64,000 nucleotides of DNA from Anaerolineae bacterium (GCA_016926805.1 JAFGNV010000187.1:1-64000), one strand, 5' to 3'; positions 18,075-27,709 are shown, counted from the stretch's first letter. Program-made: numbers and translations. The notes: a model not told the origin generated them from the sequence alone.

Positions 18075-19280
18075 ATGACCCTTGAACTGAACCAGGTCGC
18101 TCCGCAAGTAAAAGCAATGGGGCAAAGTTTGGCGGCGCAAAGCCCTCTCCGCGATGAGGCTGTGCAATCCGCGCAGGCCCTGTTACAACAATTCTCCACT
18201 AACTTCACCACCCTTAACCACCGTCTCCAACTGGCCGAAAAAGTACAGCCCAAACTGCGCTTCGATTGGGTCGGCGCGGCCCCCACCACCGAAGCCCTGG
18301 GCAACAACTATCCACTGCCGCCCTCCGCAGAACGGGTCACCGTCATTGCCAGCGACGGCTCCCAGATATTGCCCAATCGCCACGCCATAACCCTCTACTA
18401 CCTCATCAACATCGGCAGCATTGTGTACCGCCACGGCTCCAATCTCAAACCGGAAACCTACAATCCCAAGCCGTTGCTCTACTATACCCCGGAGGAACTG
18501 CTCGACGAGCAGGGGCGACTCATTTCGCCGGGCGAGGTCAACGTTAAGCGTGATTTGGCCGAGCTGAAAGTTCTGGTCGATCTGGCCCCGGTCTACACCC
18601 GCGACACAACAGAGCCGGTGGTAGCCCTGATGGACGGCCAGCTCACGCTGCGGGTGATTGATTTGCCCTTTGACCAGCAGGAAAAACGCCAGGCCGAGTA
18701 CATAAACCTGCTCGACAAACCGCGCCAGAGCGGGGCCTTGCTGGCCGGTTATGTCGACCGACCCCGCAGCACGTTTGTATTGGCTCTGCTGCATCTGGCC
18801 AAACTGGAACCGGCCGATATTACCGAGGAAAATTTGCGCCAGAATCCGTTTCGCCATTTAACCGATCTCGAACTGTTTGCCTTTCTCGGCCCCGGCGAAC
18901 GCAGCGCAATCTTTGCCGTTAAAGGAAAAAACTATGACGTGTACCACCGCAGCGGCCACGCCATCCACTTCTTCTACCTCAACGTGAGTCACAACCAAAC
19001 CACCCCCCACCTGGCCCGGGTTGAAGTACCGGCCTGGTTGGCCACGGACCCGACCGCAATTGACACCTTGCAGGCCACCCTGGTGCGGCAAGCTCGCCTC
19101 ACCGGCGGTTATCCCTACGTATTGGCCCGCGCCGACGAGTTGGCCGTAATCTCCGGCGAAGAGCGCGAAGCAGTAGAGATGATGCTGGCCGTAGAAATGC
19201 GCCGGCACGGTTTGATCCCGGAAATATCCTTGAAACAACGCAACAAAAACGCCTTTAGATTTGGAAGAAGAAAGCCTTAA
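18075..19280 (+). CDS. nurA: NurA-domain nuclease
   Basis: NurA is a Mn-dependent 5'-3' exo/endonuclease that works with the HerA translocase in resecting DNA ends. The two hallmark acidic sites are visible: Asp94 in IASDGSQI and Asp187 in VALMDGQL. Both lie in the RNase-H-like core (about 85-380), which ends with a conserved GYPYVLARADE segment. Length, 401 residues, is typical. The next gene encodes a stand-alone HAS-barrel protein, and a HerA homologue lies about 5.5 kb downstream, in line with a shared pathway. There is a 3-base gap to the following gene, suggesting translational coupling. Confidence 0.88.
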   Translation: MTLELNQVAPQVKAMGQSLAAQSPLRDEAVQSAQALLQQFSTNFTTLNHRLQLAEKVQPKLRFDWVGAAPTTEALGNNYPLPPSAERVTVIASDGSQILPNRHAITLYYLINIGSIVYRHGSNLKPETYNPKPLLYYTPEELLDEQGRLISPGEVNVKRDLAELKVLVDLAPVYTRDTTEPVVALMDGQLTLRVIDLPFDQQEKRQAEYINLLDKPRQSGALLAGYVDRPRSTFVLALLHLAKLEPADITEENLRQNPFRHLTDLELFAFLGPGERSAIFAVKGKNYDVYHRSGHAIHFFYLNVSHNQTTPHLARVEVPAWLATDPTAIDTLQATLVRQARLTGGYPYVLARADELAVISGEEREAVEMMLAVEMRRHGLIPEISLKQRNKNAFRFGRRKP

Positions 19281-19283
19281 ACC

Positions 19284-19880
19284 ATGACCACTAACTTCAC
19301 CATTGGGTGGGTTCTACGGGCCAGTACCACCGGCTTTACCGTCGGTTGCCGGGTACTCCAGCCTAACGTTCCTCAATTTGGCGATCTGGTCAAAGTGCCC
19401 CTGCCGAATGAGAAAACCTACATCTTTGGTTTGATCCACGATGTGCAGGTGCAAGATGACCCGGCCGTGCGCCAACTGATTTTGGCCGGCGACATGGAAA
19501 CGGAAGCTATCCTGGATCAACGCGAAAATCGACTGGTGCCGATTGAAATCAGCGTGCTGGTAGTCGGCTACCAGCGCGGCCAGGAGATTATCCAGGGTCT
19601 GCCACCCCAACCGCCCGTCAGTTTGGATCTTCTGACCATGGGTGATGAAACCGACCTCCGCGCCTTTACCCAACAACTGGATTATTTACGCCTGGTGCTC
19701 AACGCCCCCCATGTGCCCGCCGATGAACTCCTGGTGGCTAACCTGCGCCGGGCTGCGGCCGCCCGTCCGCTTGAAACTCGCCGCCAGTTCCTTCTAAACG
19801 CCGGACGAGAACTCGCTCGCCTGCTCAGTTTTGACCTGGTGCGGCTGGACGCCCTTCTCCGCCGCATTAAACCGGAGGAT
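19284..19880 (+). CDS. Stand-alone HAS-barrel protein next to NurA
   Basis: The first 110 residues resemble the HAS barrel (the beta-barrel at the N-terminus of HerA and of ATP-synthase subunits), with GWVLRASTTGFTVGC, PQFGDLVKVPL and FGLIHDVQV. The HerA in this window has the same pattern at its own N-terminus (IGGSLSKGLEV, VAVGRYVTI, FGMITDVIL). The remainder is an alpha-helical tail (about 120-199) rich in Arg and Leu. No ATPase motif is present. By context it may be an accessory subunit that docks NurA to HerA or to DNA. The stop codon overlaps the ATG of the pentapeptide gene (TGATG), so the two are translationally coupled. The stop itself occupies 19881-19883. Confidence 0.7.
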
Positions 19881-19882
19881 TG

Positions 19883-20476
19883 ATGAAATACAGCCGGGAA
19901 CAAATCAACCAACTTCTTAACCGGGGACAACGCCCCCTCTGGTTAGCTGGCGCCGATCTGAGCGGCGTTGATTTGCAGGGCCTAGATTTGAGCCAGGCCC
20001 GTCTCTTGCGGGCCAATCTCAACGGCGCCGATTTACGCAAGGCCAATCTCTGTAGAGCGGACCTTACCTATGCCAATCTCAGCCAGGCTGATCTCAGCGA
20101 GGCCCAACTGATTGAAACTTGGCTCAGCGGCGCCAACTTGCAGCAGGCCAACTTCAGCCACGCCAACCTGGAAAAGGCAGATTTGAGCCGCACCGTCGCC
20201 AGCGAGGCCAACTTTGGGGGAGCCAATCTGAGCCAGGCAAATCTGAGCGAGAGCAACTTGTGCGGCGTCAATCTCGGCGAGGCCAACTTGCGGCAGGCCA
20301 ATCTAACCGAAGCCAATCTCCAGCAGGCTAATTTGAGCGCCGCCGATTTGTATCAGGCCATCCTCCGAGAAGCCGACTTGAATAAGGCCAATCTGGCGCA
20401 AGCCAATTTAGAAGATACCAATCTGGAACTTGCCGTGATGCCAGATGGAACAGTGAATGTGGAAAATGAGAAATAG
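19883..20476 (+). CDS. Pentapeptide-repeat protein coupled to the NurA operon
   Basis: From about residue 25 to 185 nearly every fifth residue follows A(D/N)LxxA (for example ANLNGADLRKANLCRADL), giving about 30 pentapeptide repeats that fold into a right-handed quadrilateral beta-helix. The last residues, AVMPDGTVNVENEK, form a cap phrase often seen at the end of such proteins. The ATG at 19883 overlaps the previous stop by one base. Some pentapeptide proteins (Qnr, MfpA) mimic DNA and bind gyrase; the operon with a DNA-end nuclease makes a DNA-mimic role worth considering, but the surface charge here is not clearly that of MfpA. Confidence 0.9.
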   Translation: MKYSREQINQLLNRGQRPLWLAGADLSGVDLQGLDLSQARLLRANLNGADLRKANLCRADLTYANLSQADLSEAQLIETWLSGANLQQANFSHANLEKADLSRTVASEANFGGANLSQANLSESNLCGVNLGEANLRQANLTEANLQQANLSAADLYQAILREADLNKANLAQANLEDTNLELAVMPDGTVNVENEK

Positions 20477-20549
20477 GTGACGGTCACTTTTGTCGACTTT
20501 TGTCCACTAAATATAAGTGGCCCAAAATCCTAAGAAGTATGAGGACGCC

Positions 20550-23006
20550 ATGAAATTCCGCTCCTGGCCCGGTTGGGTAAAACGGTTGTCCAAGACCGTT
20601 TCGCTGCCCCAGGCAATAGCCGCGGCAGCGCCGCGCGAACATGAGGTGATGACCCGCCTGATGGAAACCAGTCCGGCCGGAATTACCCTGGTTGACCGTC
20701 AGGGGCGCATTACGTTTGCCAATCAGCGGGCCGAAAGTGTGTTGGGTTTGACCAGAGACCAAATTACCAGCCGAACGTACAACGCCCCGGTGTGGCACAT
20801 TACCGACTACGAGGGCAGACCATTTCCTGATGAACAACTGCCTTTCGCGCGGGTGATGGCTACCAAACAGCCGGTATACGACGTGCGCCATGCTATCCAG
20901 TGGCCTGACGGGCGGCGCGGATTGCTCTCAATTAATGGCGCACCGTTGTTTGACGAAAAAGGTGAAGTCGAGCAGGTGGTTATGACCATTGCCGATGTCA
21001 CCGAGCAAGTATTGATAGAAAAAGCTCTTCATATTCAGCGCGACCTGGTGCTGGCGCTCAGTTCAACGGACAACCTGACCGAAGCCTTTAACCAGTTCCT
21101 GGAAACAACTCTTCAAATAGAAGGAGTCGATTGTGGGGGCGTGTATCTGGTGGATAGACAGACCGGAATGCTCAACCTGGTATCGGCCAAAGGATTATCA
21201 GCTCAATTTGTGAAACACACATCCCACTACCAGGCCGACGCCCCCCAGTTTCGTCTGGCCATGACCGGTGAGCCTGTTTACACAAACTATGCCAAATTCC
21301 TGCCAAATCAAGATCAAGCCCCCCCACAGGAAGGTTTACGGGCCCTGGCCATTATCCCGGTTCAGTACGAGGGAAAAATGGTGGCCGTTTTGAATTTGGC
21401 CTCCCACACTTTTGATGAAATTCCTCTCAGCGCCCGCAAGGCCTTTGAGATTATGGCCGCTCAGATTGGCGGAGCTGTGGCCCATGTCAGAACCGAAGCA
21501 GCCCTGCGAGAAAGTCAGGAAAACCTGCAAACGTTGTTTGACACCCTGGACGATTTTTTGTTTATTCTTGATAAACAGGGGCGCATTCTCCACGTCAACC
21601 CGGTGGTAGAAACCCGTCTGGGCTACCCGGCAGAGGAACTGGCGGGGACCAACCTGCTGGCGATTCATCCCGAGGCGCAGCGGGAAGAAGCCGCCACAAT
21701 TATAGCCGACATGTTAGCCGGAAAGATCACCTTTTGTTCCATTCCTTTGCAGGCCAAAAACGGCGCGCTCATTCCGGTTGAAACAAAGGTGACGTATGGC
21801 AAGTGGAGCGGCCGGGATGTTTTGTTCGGTATTTCTCGTGACATCACCGAGCGCAAACAGGCCGAGGAAACCTTCCGCCAGCGCAATCGCGAGTTGGCCC
21901 TGCTCAATCAGGCCGGGCGGGCGCTAAGTTCTACCCTGGCCCTGGATCAGGTGTTGAAGACGGTGCTTGAAGAAGTCCACCGTTTGCCGGATGTGCTGGC
22001 CTGCTCGATCTGGTTGATTGACCCGGAAACCAGAGAACTGGTTTGCCGCGAAGTCACCGATCCCAAAAGCCAGATCGTGCGCGGCTGGCGGCTGACGCCG
22101 GGTCAGGGTTTGGCTGGATGGGCGGTTCAACACAAGCAGAGTCTCAACGTGCCCGATGTTCTCACCGACGAACGCTACTTTAAGGGCGTTGATGAGAAAA
22201 CCGGGCTTAATTTACGGTCGGTTCTCACCGTTCCCCTGCAAGTTAAACAGAGAGTTATTGGGGTGATGCAAGTAGTCAACGAAACTCCCCATCGCTTTGA
22301 TGAAAACTATCAAACCCTGCTGGAATCTCTGGCCTCAACCGCGGCCATCGCCATTCAGAACGCGCAATTGTACGAACAAGCCCGCCAGGATGCGGACACA
22401 AAGCTGGCTCTATTCCACGAGGTGAACCACCGGGTTAAGAACAACCTGACGGCCATTATCGGCCTGCTCTACGCCGAACGACACCACGCCACGTTAGAAG
22501 GCCGTACCTTACAAGACATCATCAACACCCTGGTCAATCGGGTTCAGGGCCTGTCAACGGTTCACGAACTGCTTTCGGCTGCCGAATGGCGGCCCTTGCC
22601 TTTGAGCGATTTAGCCTTGCAGATTATCAATGCCGCTTTGCACATTCTTTCGTCGGTGCAACGGGTGGTAGTAGACGTTCAACCATCACCGGTTGAGGTG
22701 TCTCCGACACAAGCCAATCATCTGGCCCTCGTCATCAATGAATTGGCAACCAATTCTATGAAATATGCCCTCTCAGAACAGGACAGAGCCAAAATCACGG
22801 TCCGGATCCGTCAGAATGAAAATACGGTGCACTTTGAATTCCGCGACAACGGGCCGGGTTTCCCCGAGGACGTGTTGAAACTGGAGCGATCCAATGTGGG
22901 CTTGTATCTGATAGAAACCATCGTGCGCAATAGTCTGAATGGTGAACTTACTTTACGCAATGAACACGGCGCCGTTACCATTATTCGCTTTAATGTTATG
23001 CCATGA
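20550..23006 (+). CDS. Soluble PAS-GAF-PAS-GAF histidine kinase of the HisKA_2 type
   Basis: No membrane segment is seen. Domains in order (829-residue numbering from the upstream GTG at 20517): PAS about 35-155, GAF about 170-315, PAS about 325-445, GAF about 465-615, HisKA_2 with phospho-acceptor His in FHEVNHRVKNNLTAI, and HATPase with NELATNSMKYAL and DNGPG. The HRVKNN motif places it with the HWE/HisKA_2 kinases that often signal to response regulators or anti-anti-sigma systems. ATG 20550 is chosen over the GTG at 20517 because gagg lies 5 bases upstream. No partner regulator is adjacent. Confidence 0.92.
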   Translation: MKFRSWPGWVKRLSKTVSLPQAIAAAAPREHEVMTRLMETSPAGITLVDRQGRITFANQRAESVLGLTRDQITSRTYNAPVWHITDYEGRPFPDEQLPFARVMATKQPVYDVRHAIQWPDGRRGLLSINGAPLFDEKGEVEQVVMTIADVTEQVLIEKALHIQRDLVLALSSTDNLTEAFNQFLETTLQIEGVDCGGVYLVDRQTGMLNLVSAKGLSAQFVKHTSHYQADAPQFRLAMTGEPVYTNYAKFLPNQDQAPPQEGLRALAIIPVQYEGKMVAVLNLASHTFDEIPLSARKAFEIMAAQIGGAVAHVRTEAALRESQENLQTLFDTLDDFLFILDKQGRILHVNPVVETRLGYPAEELAGTNLLAIHPEAQREEAATIIADMLAGKITFCSIPLQAKNGALIPVETKVTYGKWSGRDVLFGISRDITERKQAEETFRQRNRELALLNQAGRALSSTLALDQVLKTVLEEVHRLPDVLACSIWLIDPETRELVCREVTDPKSQIVRGWRLTPGQGLAGWAVQHKQSLNVPDVLTDERYFKGVDEKTGLNLRSVLTVPLQVKQRVIGVMQVVNETPHRFDENYQTLLESLASTAAIAIQNAQLYEQARQDADTKLALFHEVNHRVKNNLTAIIGLLYAERHHATLEGRTLQDIINTLVNRVQGLSTVHELLSAAEWRPLPLSDLALQIINAALHILSSVQRVVVDVQPSPVEVSPTQANHLALVINELATNSMKYALSEQDRAKITVRIRQNENTVHFEFRDNGPGFPEDVLKLERSNVGLYLIETIVRNSLNGELTLRNEHGAVTIIRFNVMP

Positions 23007-23022
23007 AAGATGCGCGAAAATA

Positions 23023-23760
23023 ATGCGGTCAAAGAAAATTATCAGCCTGGTGGTGGTATCTATCATTACATGTGTCTGTTTGACTCTCGGGGGGGGATTG
23101 ACTTTGGGTTTTGGGCTGAGTCGCACCATTGACGGGTTGATGGCCAAACCGGCAGAAACCGCCACGCCACAAGCGGCGACCTACCAACCGGCTGAACGTC
23201 CGGCTCCGCGTGGGCAATTATTGCTGGCCGATGATTTTAGCCAGGAAAAGTGGAAGGTAGCCAGCGACAATGACCACCGCAAAGGTTACGCCGACGAAAG
23301 ATATTTTATTGTGGTAAATGTGCCGCAATATAACTACTGGTCTCTATCGCAGGGGACTTACCAGGATTTTATCCTGGAAGTGGAAACTATCCAATTGGCC
23401 GGGCCGGTTGACAACGATTACGGGGTTATCTTGCGCCACCAGGACGACGCCAATTTCTACAGCTTTGAAATCAGCAGCGATGGCTTCTACACGTTTACCA
23501 AACTGGTCGATGACCAACTGTTCAATATTATTCCCTGGCGGGAGAGCAGGGTTATCAAGCCAAAACAGGGTAACATCCTTCGTGTGGAGGCAGTTGGCCC
23601 TAATTTTACTTTTTATCTCAACGATAAGCTGGTTGATGCGGCCATAGACTCAGACTTCAGCCAGGGAGATATTGGTTTGGTGGTAGGCACCAACCAGGAG
23701 GCCGGCGCCCACGTAGCTTTTGATAACCTAAAAGTGTGGTCGGCGGAAAAAATCAGGTAG
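23023..23760 (+). CDS. Membrane-anchored protein with a laminin-G/DUF1080-like beta-sandwich
   Basis: One N-terminal hydrophobic segment (about 6-28) is followed by a Pro/Ala linker and a beta-sandwich of about 180 residues: LADDFSQEKW, then FILEVETIQLAG, YGVILRHQDDANFYSFEIS, and a terminal AFDNLKVW. This pattern is common in concanavalin-like domains of the DUF1080/3-keto-disaccharide hydrolase type, where it binds glycans or acts as a structural domain. Catalytic residues cannot be named. ATG 23023 is preferred because residues encoded before it overlap the kinase gene and are not signal-like. It lies 16 bases after the kinase stop and may be cotranscribed with it. Confidence 0.7.
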   Translation: MRSKKIISLVVVSIITCVCLTLGGGLTLGFGLSRTIDGLMAKPAETATPQAATYQPAERPAPRGQLLLADDFSQEKWKVASDNDHRKGYADERYFIVVNVPQYNYWSLSQGTYQDFILEVETIQLAGPVDNDYGVILRHQDDANFYSFEISSDGFYTFTKLVDDQLFNIIPWRESRVIKPKQGNILRVEAVGPNFTFYLNDKLVDAAIDSDFSQGDIGLVVGTNQEAGAHVAFDNLKVWSAEKIR

Positions 23761-23833
23761 CAAGGTTGCCAGGCAGCAAGTCTCAAGAAACACTACCAGG
23801 AAAAAATGGATAACCTGTTATTTTGCCGCCATG

Positions 23834-24670
23834 TCAGGGTATGGCCTGCTGCATGTACACGGTCCGAATAGGATAGGGAATGTTAATGCCTTCTCGCTCA
23901 AAAGCAAGCTTAATACCCTTAACAGCGACATCGAGGGTGGAGAAATAATCAGTCTGGTGCGGGTCAATCCAAAAGTAAAGGGTTGCGTTGATTGAACTCT
24001 CGCCGAACTCCTTGAAAATTACGCTCGGGGCCGGTTCAGCCTGAAGCACGCCCGGCAAATCTGCCACCACCGCCAGCATGGTGTCGTGGGCTTTTTGCAG
24101 GTCGGTCTCGTAACCCACGCCAATGTCCAGGCCCAGGCGTCGTTTTTCTGGCTTGGAGTAGTTGGTAATGGCATGGGTGTAAACCTGGGCATTGGGCACC
24201 ACTACCAGCAAACCATCCCAGGTACGGATGGTGGTCGCCCGAATCTGGATGTCGGTGACGGTGCCGCTGTAACCGGCCACCTCAATGGCCTCGCCAATAT
24301 CAAACGGCTGCTGCACCAACAGCAAAATTCCGGCCACAAAATTCTCGGCAATGTCTTTGAGCGCAAAGCCAATGGTGAAGCCAAGAATACCCAACCCGGC
24401 CACAAAACCGGTCAGGTTAAAGTCAACCTGCTGCAAGGCCCACACGGTGCCCAACACAATCAGGGTCCACCGGGTTAGGCGGGAAAACAACATCGACAGC
24501 TCCGGGTCAACCTGACGTTTTGCCGTGGCCTTTTTTACCGCCCTGGCCGCCAGATTGGCCACATAAAGCATTACCAGGAAAATAACAATGGCTACCAAAA
24601 GCTTAGGAATAAAGATGATAGTGTTTTCGATCAGTTTTTGAATTGGCTCTCCCAAAAAATCGTAATTCAT
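23834..24670 (-). CDS. mscS: MscS-family mechanosensitive ion channel
   Basis: This 278-residue protein has about three membrane segments. The last is the pore-lining helix with the small-residue pattern VAGLGILGFTIGFALKDIAE, followed by the beta domain (EVAGYSGTVTDIQIRATTIR) and the C-terminal alpha/beta domain. It releases solutes on hypo-osmotic shock. ATG 24670 has a ggag site 10 bases upstream; the longer frame starting at 24760 would overlap the divergent herA start and adds an atypical N-terminus. It is head-to-head with herA. Confidence 0.93.
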   Translation of the reverse strand: MNYDFLGEPIQKLIENTIIFIPKLLVAIVIFLVMLYVANLAARAVKKATAKRQVDPELSMLFSRLTRWTLIVLGTVWALQQVDFNLTGFVAGLGILGFTIGFALKDIAENFVAGILLLVQQPFDIGEAIEVAGYSGTVTDIQIRATTIRTWDGLLVVVPNAQVYTHAITNYSKPEKRRLGLDIGVGYETDLQKAHDTMLAVVADLPGVLQAEPAPSVIFKEFGESSINATLYFWIDPHQTDYFSTLDVAVKGIKLAFEREGINIPYPIRTVYMQQAIP

Positions 24671-24762
24671 AATTGGTTCACTCCATTTGTAATTTTCTGT
24701 TTGTCCAATAGTATTAAAACTGGCCTGATAAGCAAATATTAGCAGAGATGAGGAACCCAACC

Positions 24763-26427
24763 ATGGTTGATAAAAACCTCAACGAATTGGACGAGTTTTT
24801 CTCTCGCCCCACCCGTGAATTGGGCATGATTATCGGTGGCTCGTTGAGCAAGGGGCTGGAGGTCAAACTGAATCCCGACGCCCCGGTGGAAGACGTTGCC
24901 GTGGGACGATATGTGACCATCCAGGGAACGCAGTTGAAATTTTTTGGCATGATTACCGACGTGATTCTGGACAGCATCAACCCCCAAATTGAAAAAACCC
25001 CGCCGGATGTGAGCGATCCCTTTTTGCGAGCCGTGTATGCCGGCAACAGCGTGTTTGGCCGCATTCACGTATCGCCCATGCTGGTACTGGATAAAAACGC
25101 CGACGAACCCCGTCCGGTCAAAACCATTCCCGGTCACTTTGCGGCGGTGCACGTGGCCACCGAGGAAGATGTCAACATGGTCTTTGGCCGGGAAGACGAG
25201 GCGCACTTTCACATTGGCGAGCCGTTGGATATGGAAGATGTGCATATTAACCTGGATTTGCCGCGAATGGTCGAACGGAGCCTGGGCGTGTTTGGCAAGA
25301 GCGGCACCGGCAAAAGTTTTTTAACCCGCCTGCTGCTGGCCGGGGTCATTCAGCGCCGCGTGGCCGTGAGCCTGATTTTTGATATGCACAACGATTACGG
25401 CTGGGAGGTCCAAACCGAAGGTCGGACCAAAGTGAAAGGACTCAAACAGCTTTTCGGGTCACAAGTGGCCATCTTTACCCTGGATGAGGAGTCCACCCGG
25501 CGCCGGGGGGTATCGCCCGATGCCACTGTAGTTCTGGATTGGGCCGAAATTCAACCCGAAGACCTGGAAACCCTGCGTACCACCCTCAACCTGAGCGACC
25601 AGATGATTGGCGCGGCCTATAGTTTGCGCCGGGAATGGGGACCGGGTTGGATTAAACGACTACTTGATGCCAACAGCGTTGACCTGGAAGAGTTGACCGC
25701 AAACACCACCATTAATCGCTCCAGCCTGGATGCCCTCAGCCGCCGCCTGGAACGGCTGACGCGTTTTGATTTTTTGCGTGACAGTTGGAAGGGTGACTCG
25801 GCCCAACGTATTATTGAATATCTGGAAAAAGGCATGAGCGTGGTGCTGGAATTTGGTCGTTACGGCAACTCACTTGAGGCCTATATCCTGGTGGCCAACT
25901 ATCTTACCCGCCGCATCCACCGCATGTATGTTGAACGGATGGAGCGCGCTCTGGGTGAGACTGGTCAAGAACCACGCCAACTGTTGATTGTCATTGAAGA
26001 GGCACACAAGTTCCTCGACCCGCAGATTGCCCGGCAGACCATTTTTGGCACCATTGCCCGCGAATTGCGCAAGTACAATGTTACCCTGCTCATTGTGGAC
26101 CAGCGCCCCTCGGGCATTGATGAAGAAGTGATGAGCCAAATTGGTACGCGCGTCACCGCCTTACTGGATAACGAACGCGACATCAACGCCGTGTTTACGG
26201 GCGTTTCCGGGGCCGGTGCCCTCCGCGAAGTATTGGCCCGCCTGGACACCCGGCAGCAGGCCCTGATATTGGGCCACGCCGTGCCCATGCCGGTGGTTAT
26301 TCACACCCGCACCTACAACACCGACTTTTACGCCGCGATGGGGTTTCAAGAAACCGCCGATTTACGTAGTAATCGAGAAGAAAGAGTCAATCTGCTCAGA
26401 GGAGAACCAGAACCGGGGATCGACTAG
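24763..26427 (+). CDS. herA: HerA-type hexameric DNA translocase
   Basis: HerA is an FtsK/VirB4-related ATPase that drives end resection with NurA. The N-terminal HAS barrel (about 15-130) carries IGGSLSKGLEV and FGMITDVIL. The ATPase core has Walker A FGKSGTGKS with Lys184, the DMHNDYGW signature, Walker B IVIEEAHKF with Glu412/Glu413, the sensor-like DQRPSGIDEEV and the C-terminal motif QALILGHAVPMP. ATG 24763 is preferred to the one at 24748 because gagg lies 9 bases before it. It is separated from nurA by four unrelated genes, unlike the adjacent herA-nurA pairs of archaea. Confidence 0.93.
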   Translation: MVDKNLNELDEFFSRPTRELGMIIGGSLSKGLEVKLNPDAPVEDVAVGRYVTIQGTQLKFFGMITDVILDSINPQIEKTPPDVSDPFLRAVYAGNSVFGRIHVSPMLVLDKNADEPRPVKTIPGHFAAVHVATEEDVNMVFGREDEAHFHIGEPLDMEDVHINLDLPRMVERSLGVFGKSGTGKSFLTRLLLAGVIQRRVAVSLIFDMHNDYGWEVQTEGRTKVKGLKQLFGSQVAIFTLDEESTRRRGVSPDATVVLDWAEIQPEDLETLRTTLNLSDQMIGAAYSLRREWGPGWIKRLLDANSVDLEELTANTTINRSSLDALSRRLERLTRFDFLRDSWKGDSAQRIIEYLEKGMSVVLEFGRYGNSLEAYILVANYLTRRIHRMYVERMERALGETGQEPRQLLIVIEEAHKFLDPQIARQTIFGTIARELRKYNVTLLIVDQRPSGIDEEVMSQIGTRVTALLDNERDINAVFTGVSGAGALREVLARLDTRQQALILGHAVPMPVVIHTRTYNTDFYAAMGFQETADLRSNREERVNLLRGEPEPGID

Positions 26428-26470
26428 ACCCTTTTTCCCAACTATACCCAAAATCTCCTAACCTCTTCTC

Positions 26471-26499
26471 TTGCCACACGCCCCTATGTTGGCTATAAT
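26471..26499 (+). promoter_or_regulatory. Strong sigma-70-type promoter of lepB
   Basis: TTGCCA at 26471-26476 and TATAAT at 26494-26499 with a 17-base spacer. The predicted start near 26506 leaves a leader of about 36 bases to the ATG at 26542. Confidence 0.75.
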
Positions 26500-26541
26500 T
26501 TCAACAGTAGAATCTGAACGCAATGCGGTAACTGCCTAAAG

Positions 26542-27525
26542 ATGTCATTCTCATTTAACGATCCAGAAAATTCAAACCCATCTTCAAATCCAAATTTTGC
26601 CGACTCTGATTCTCTCGGCCATGTCCCAAGATCCAACTCCCCTGAGGAGGAGGATATAGCCTTGTCGGACACGCTCCCCTTACCTGCTTTTGACCCCACC
26701 AAAACCGAAGACGAGGCTCCTCTCAAAGCTCTGGCCAATGATTTACCCAAGTTGGAGGCTATTCTAAAAAACCAGCAACTGGCGCCCCCGCCGCCGCCTC
26801 CCCAACACATCTATCAGGTTTCCTCAGCCGAGCCGGATTGGTCGGAATACACCCTCCCTCCGTTGGACGCAGATGATAACCAGACCGAACCGGCAGAAGA
26901 GAAACCATCCGGCTGGCAAATGGCCTGGGCGGTATTGCGTGAAGTTGGCGAAACAGTTATCCTGACCCTCGTCATCTTTTTCTTGATCCAAACCGTCATC
27001 CGTAACTTTCGGGTGGTTGGCACCAGTATGGTTGACAATCTCCACGACGGCCAATATCTCATTATCGACAAGTTGACCTACAGCGACCTTTTCCAGGGTA
27101 TGGGCTGGGGTGGCCCCCGCCACGGCGATGTGGTGGTATTTGAACCGCCCAACCGTCCGGGAGAAGATTACGTGAAGCGCATTGTCGGGCTGCCAGGCGA
27201 AACCATCGCGGTTGACAATGGGACGATATATGTTGACCACGAACCTCTGGCAGAACCCTTCAAACCTAAAATGCCCAGATATCATGTGCCCGAAACTGCT
27301 ATCCCCGAGGGGTATGTTTACGTTTTGGGCGATAATCGCAATAATTCTAACGACTCGCATAATTGGGGACCGCTACCCATTGAAAATATCGTTGGCCGGG
27401 CCTGGATATCCTACTGGCCGCCCGACCGATGGGGCGTTATTCCAAATGATGCCCCTACCGATGAAGCCACGCTCAAACACTTTTTGCGTGAGATGGTCCC
27501 AAATGCCAATGCGGGAAATGAATAG
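26542..27525 (+). CDS. lepB: Type I signal peptidase with long cytoplasmic extension
   Basis: The enzyme removes signal peptides from exported proteins. The first 120 residues are hydrophilic, Pro- and Asp/Glu-rich and look disordered; this is unusual in length. A single transmembrane helix follows (about 132-153). The S26 catalytic pair is Ser162 (VVGTSMVDNL) and Lys212 (EDYVKRIVGLPGE), and the C-terminal box GDNRNNSNDSHNWG is intact. Thus the enzyme core is complete and probably active. The gene has its own promoter and stands alone. Confidence 0.93.
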   Translation: MSFSFNDPENSNPSSNPNFADSDSLGHVPRSNSPEEEDIALSDTLPLPAFDPTKTEDEAPLKALANDLPKLEAILKNQQLAPPPPPPQHIYQVSSAEPDWSEYTLPPLDADDNQTEPAEEKPSGWQMAWAVLREVGETVILTLVIFFLIQTVIRNFRVVGTSMVDNLHDGQYLIIDKLTYSDLFQGMGWGGPRHGDVVVFEPPNRPGEDYVKRIVGLPGETIAVDNGTIYVDHEPLAEPFKPKMPRYHVPETAIPEGYVYVLGDNRNNSNDSHNWGPLPIENIVGRAWISYWPPDRWGVIPNDAPTDEATLKHFLREMVPNANAGNE

Positions 27526-27709
27526 CGTGTTGGTACCAAACGTTAGTGCTGAAAACAGGCTTTAAAGTATCTTGTATCAAGTTAATAGCAAGCTTGGGAG
27601 TATAAAAAACCGGGGGGATAAAAATTCTGGTCGGTGCTCAACCATCATCACCGCTGGCGCAATTTGGAAATAACGTCGGCGCAGAAATTGCTAAAGAGGC
27701 GCAAACATT

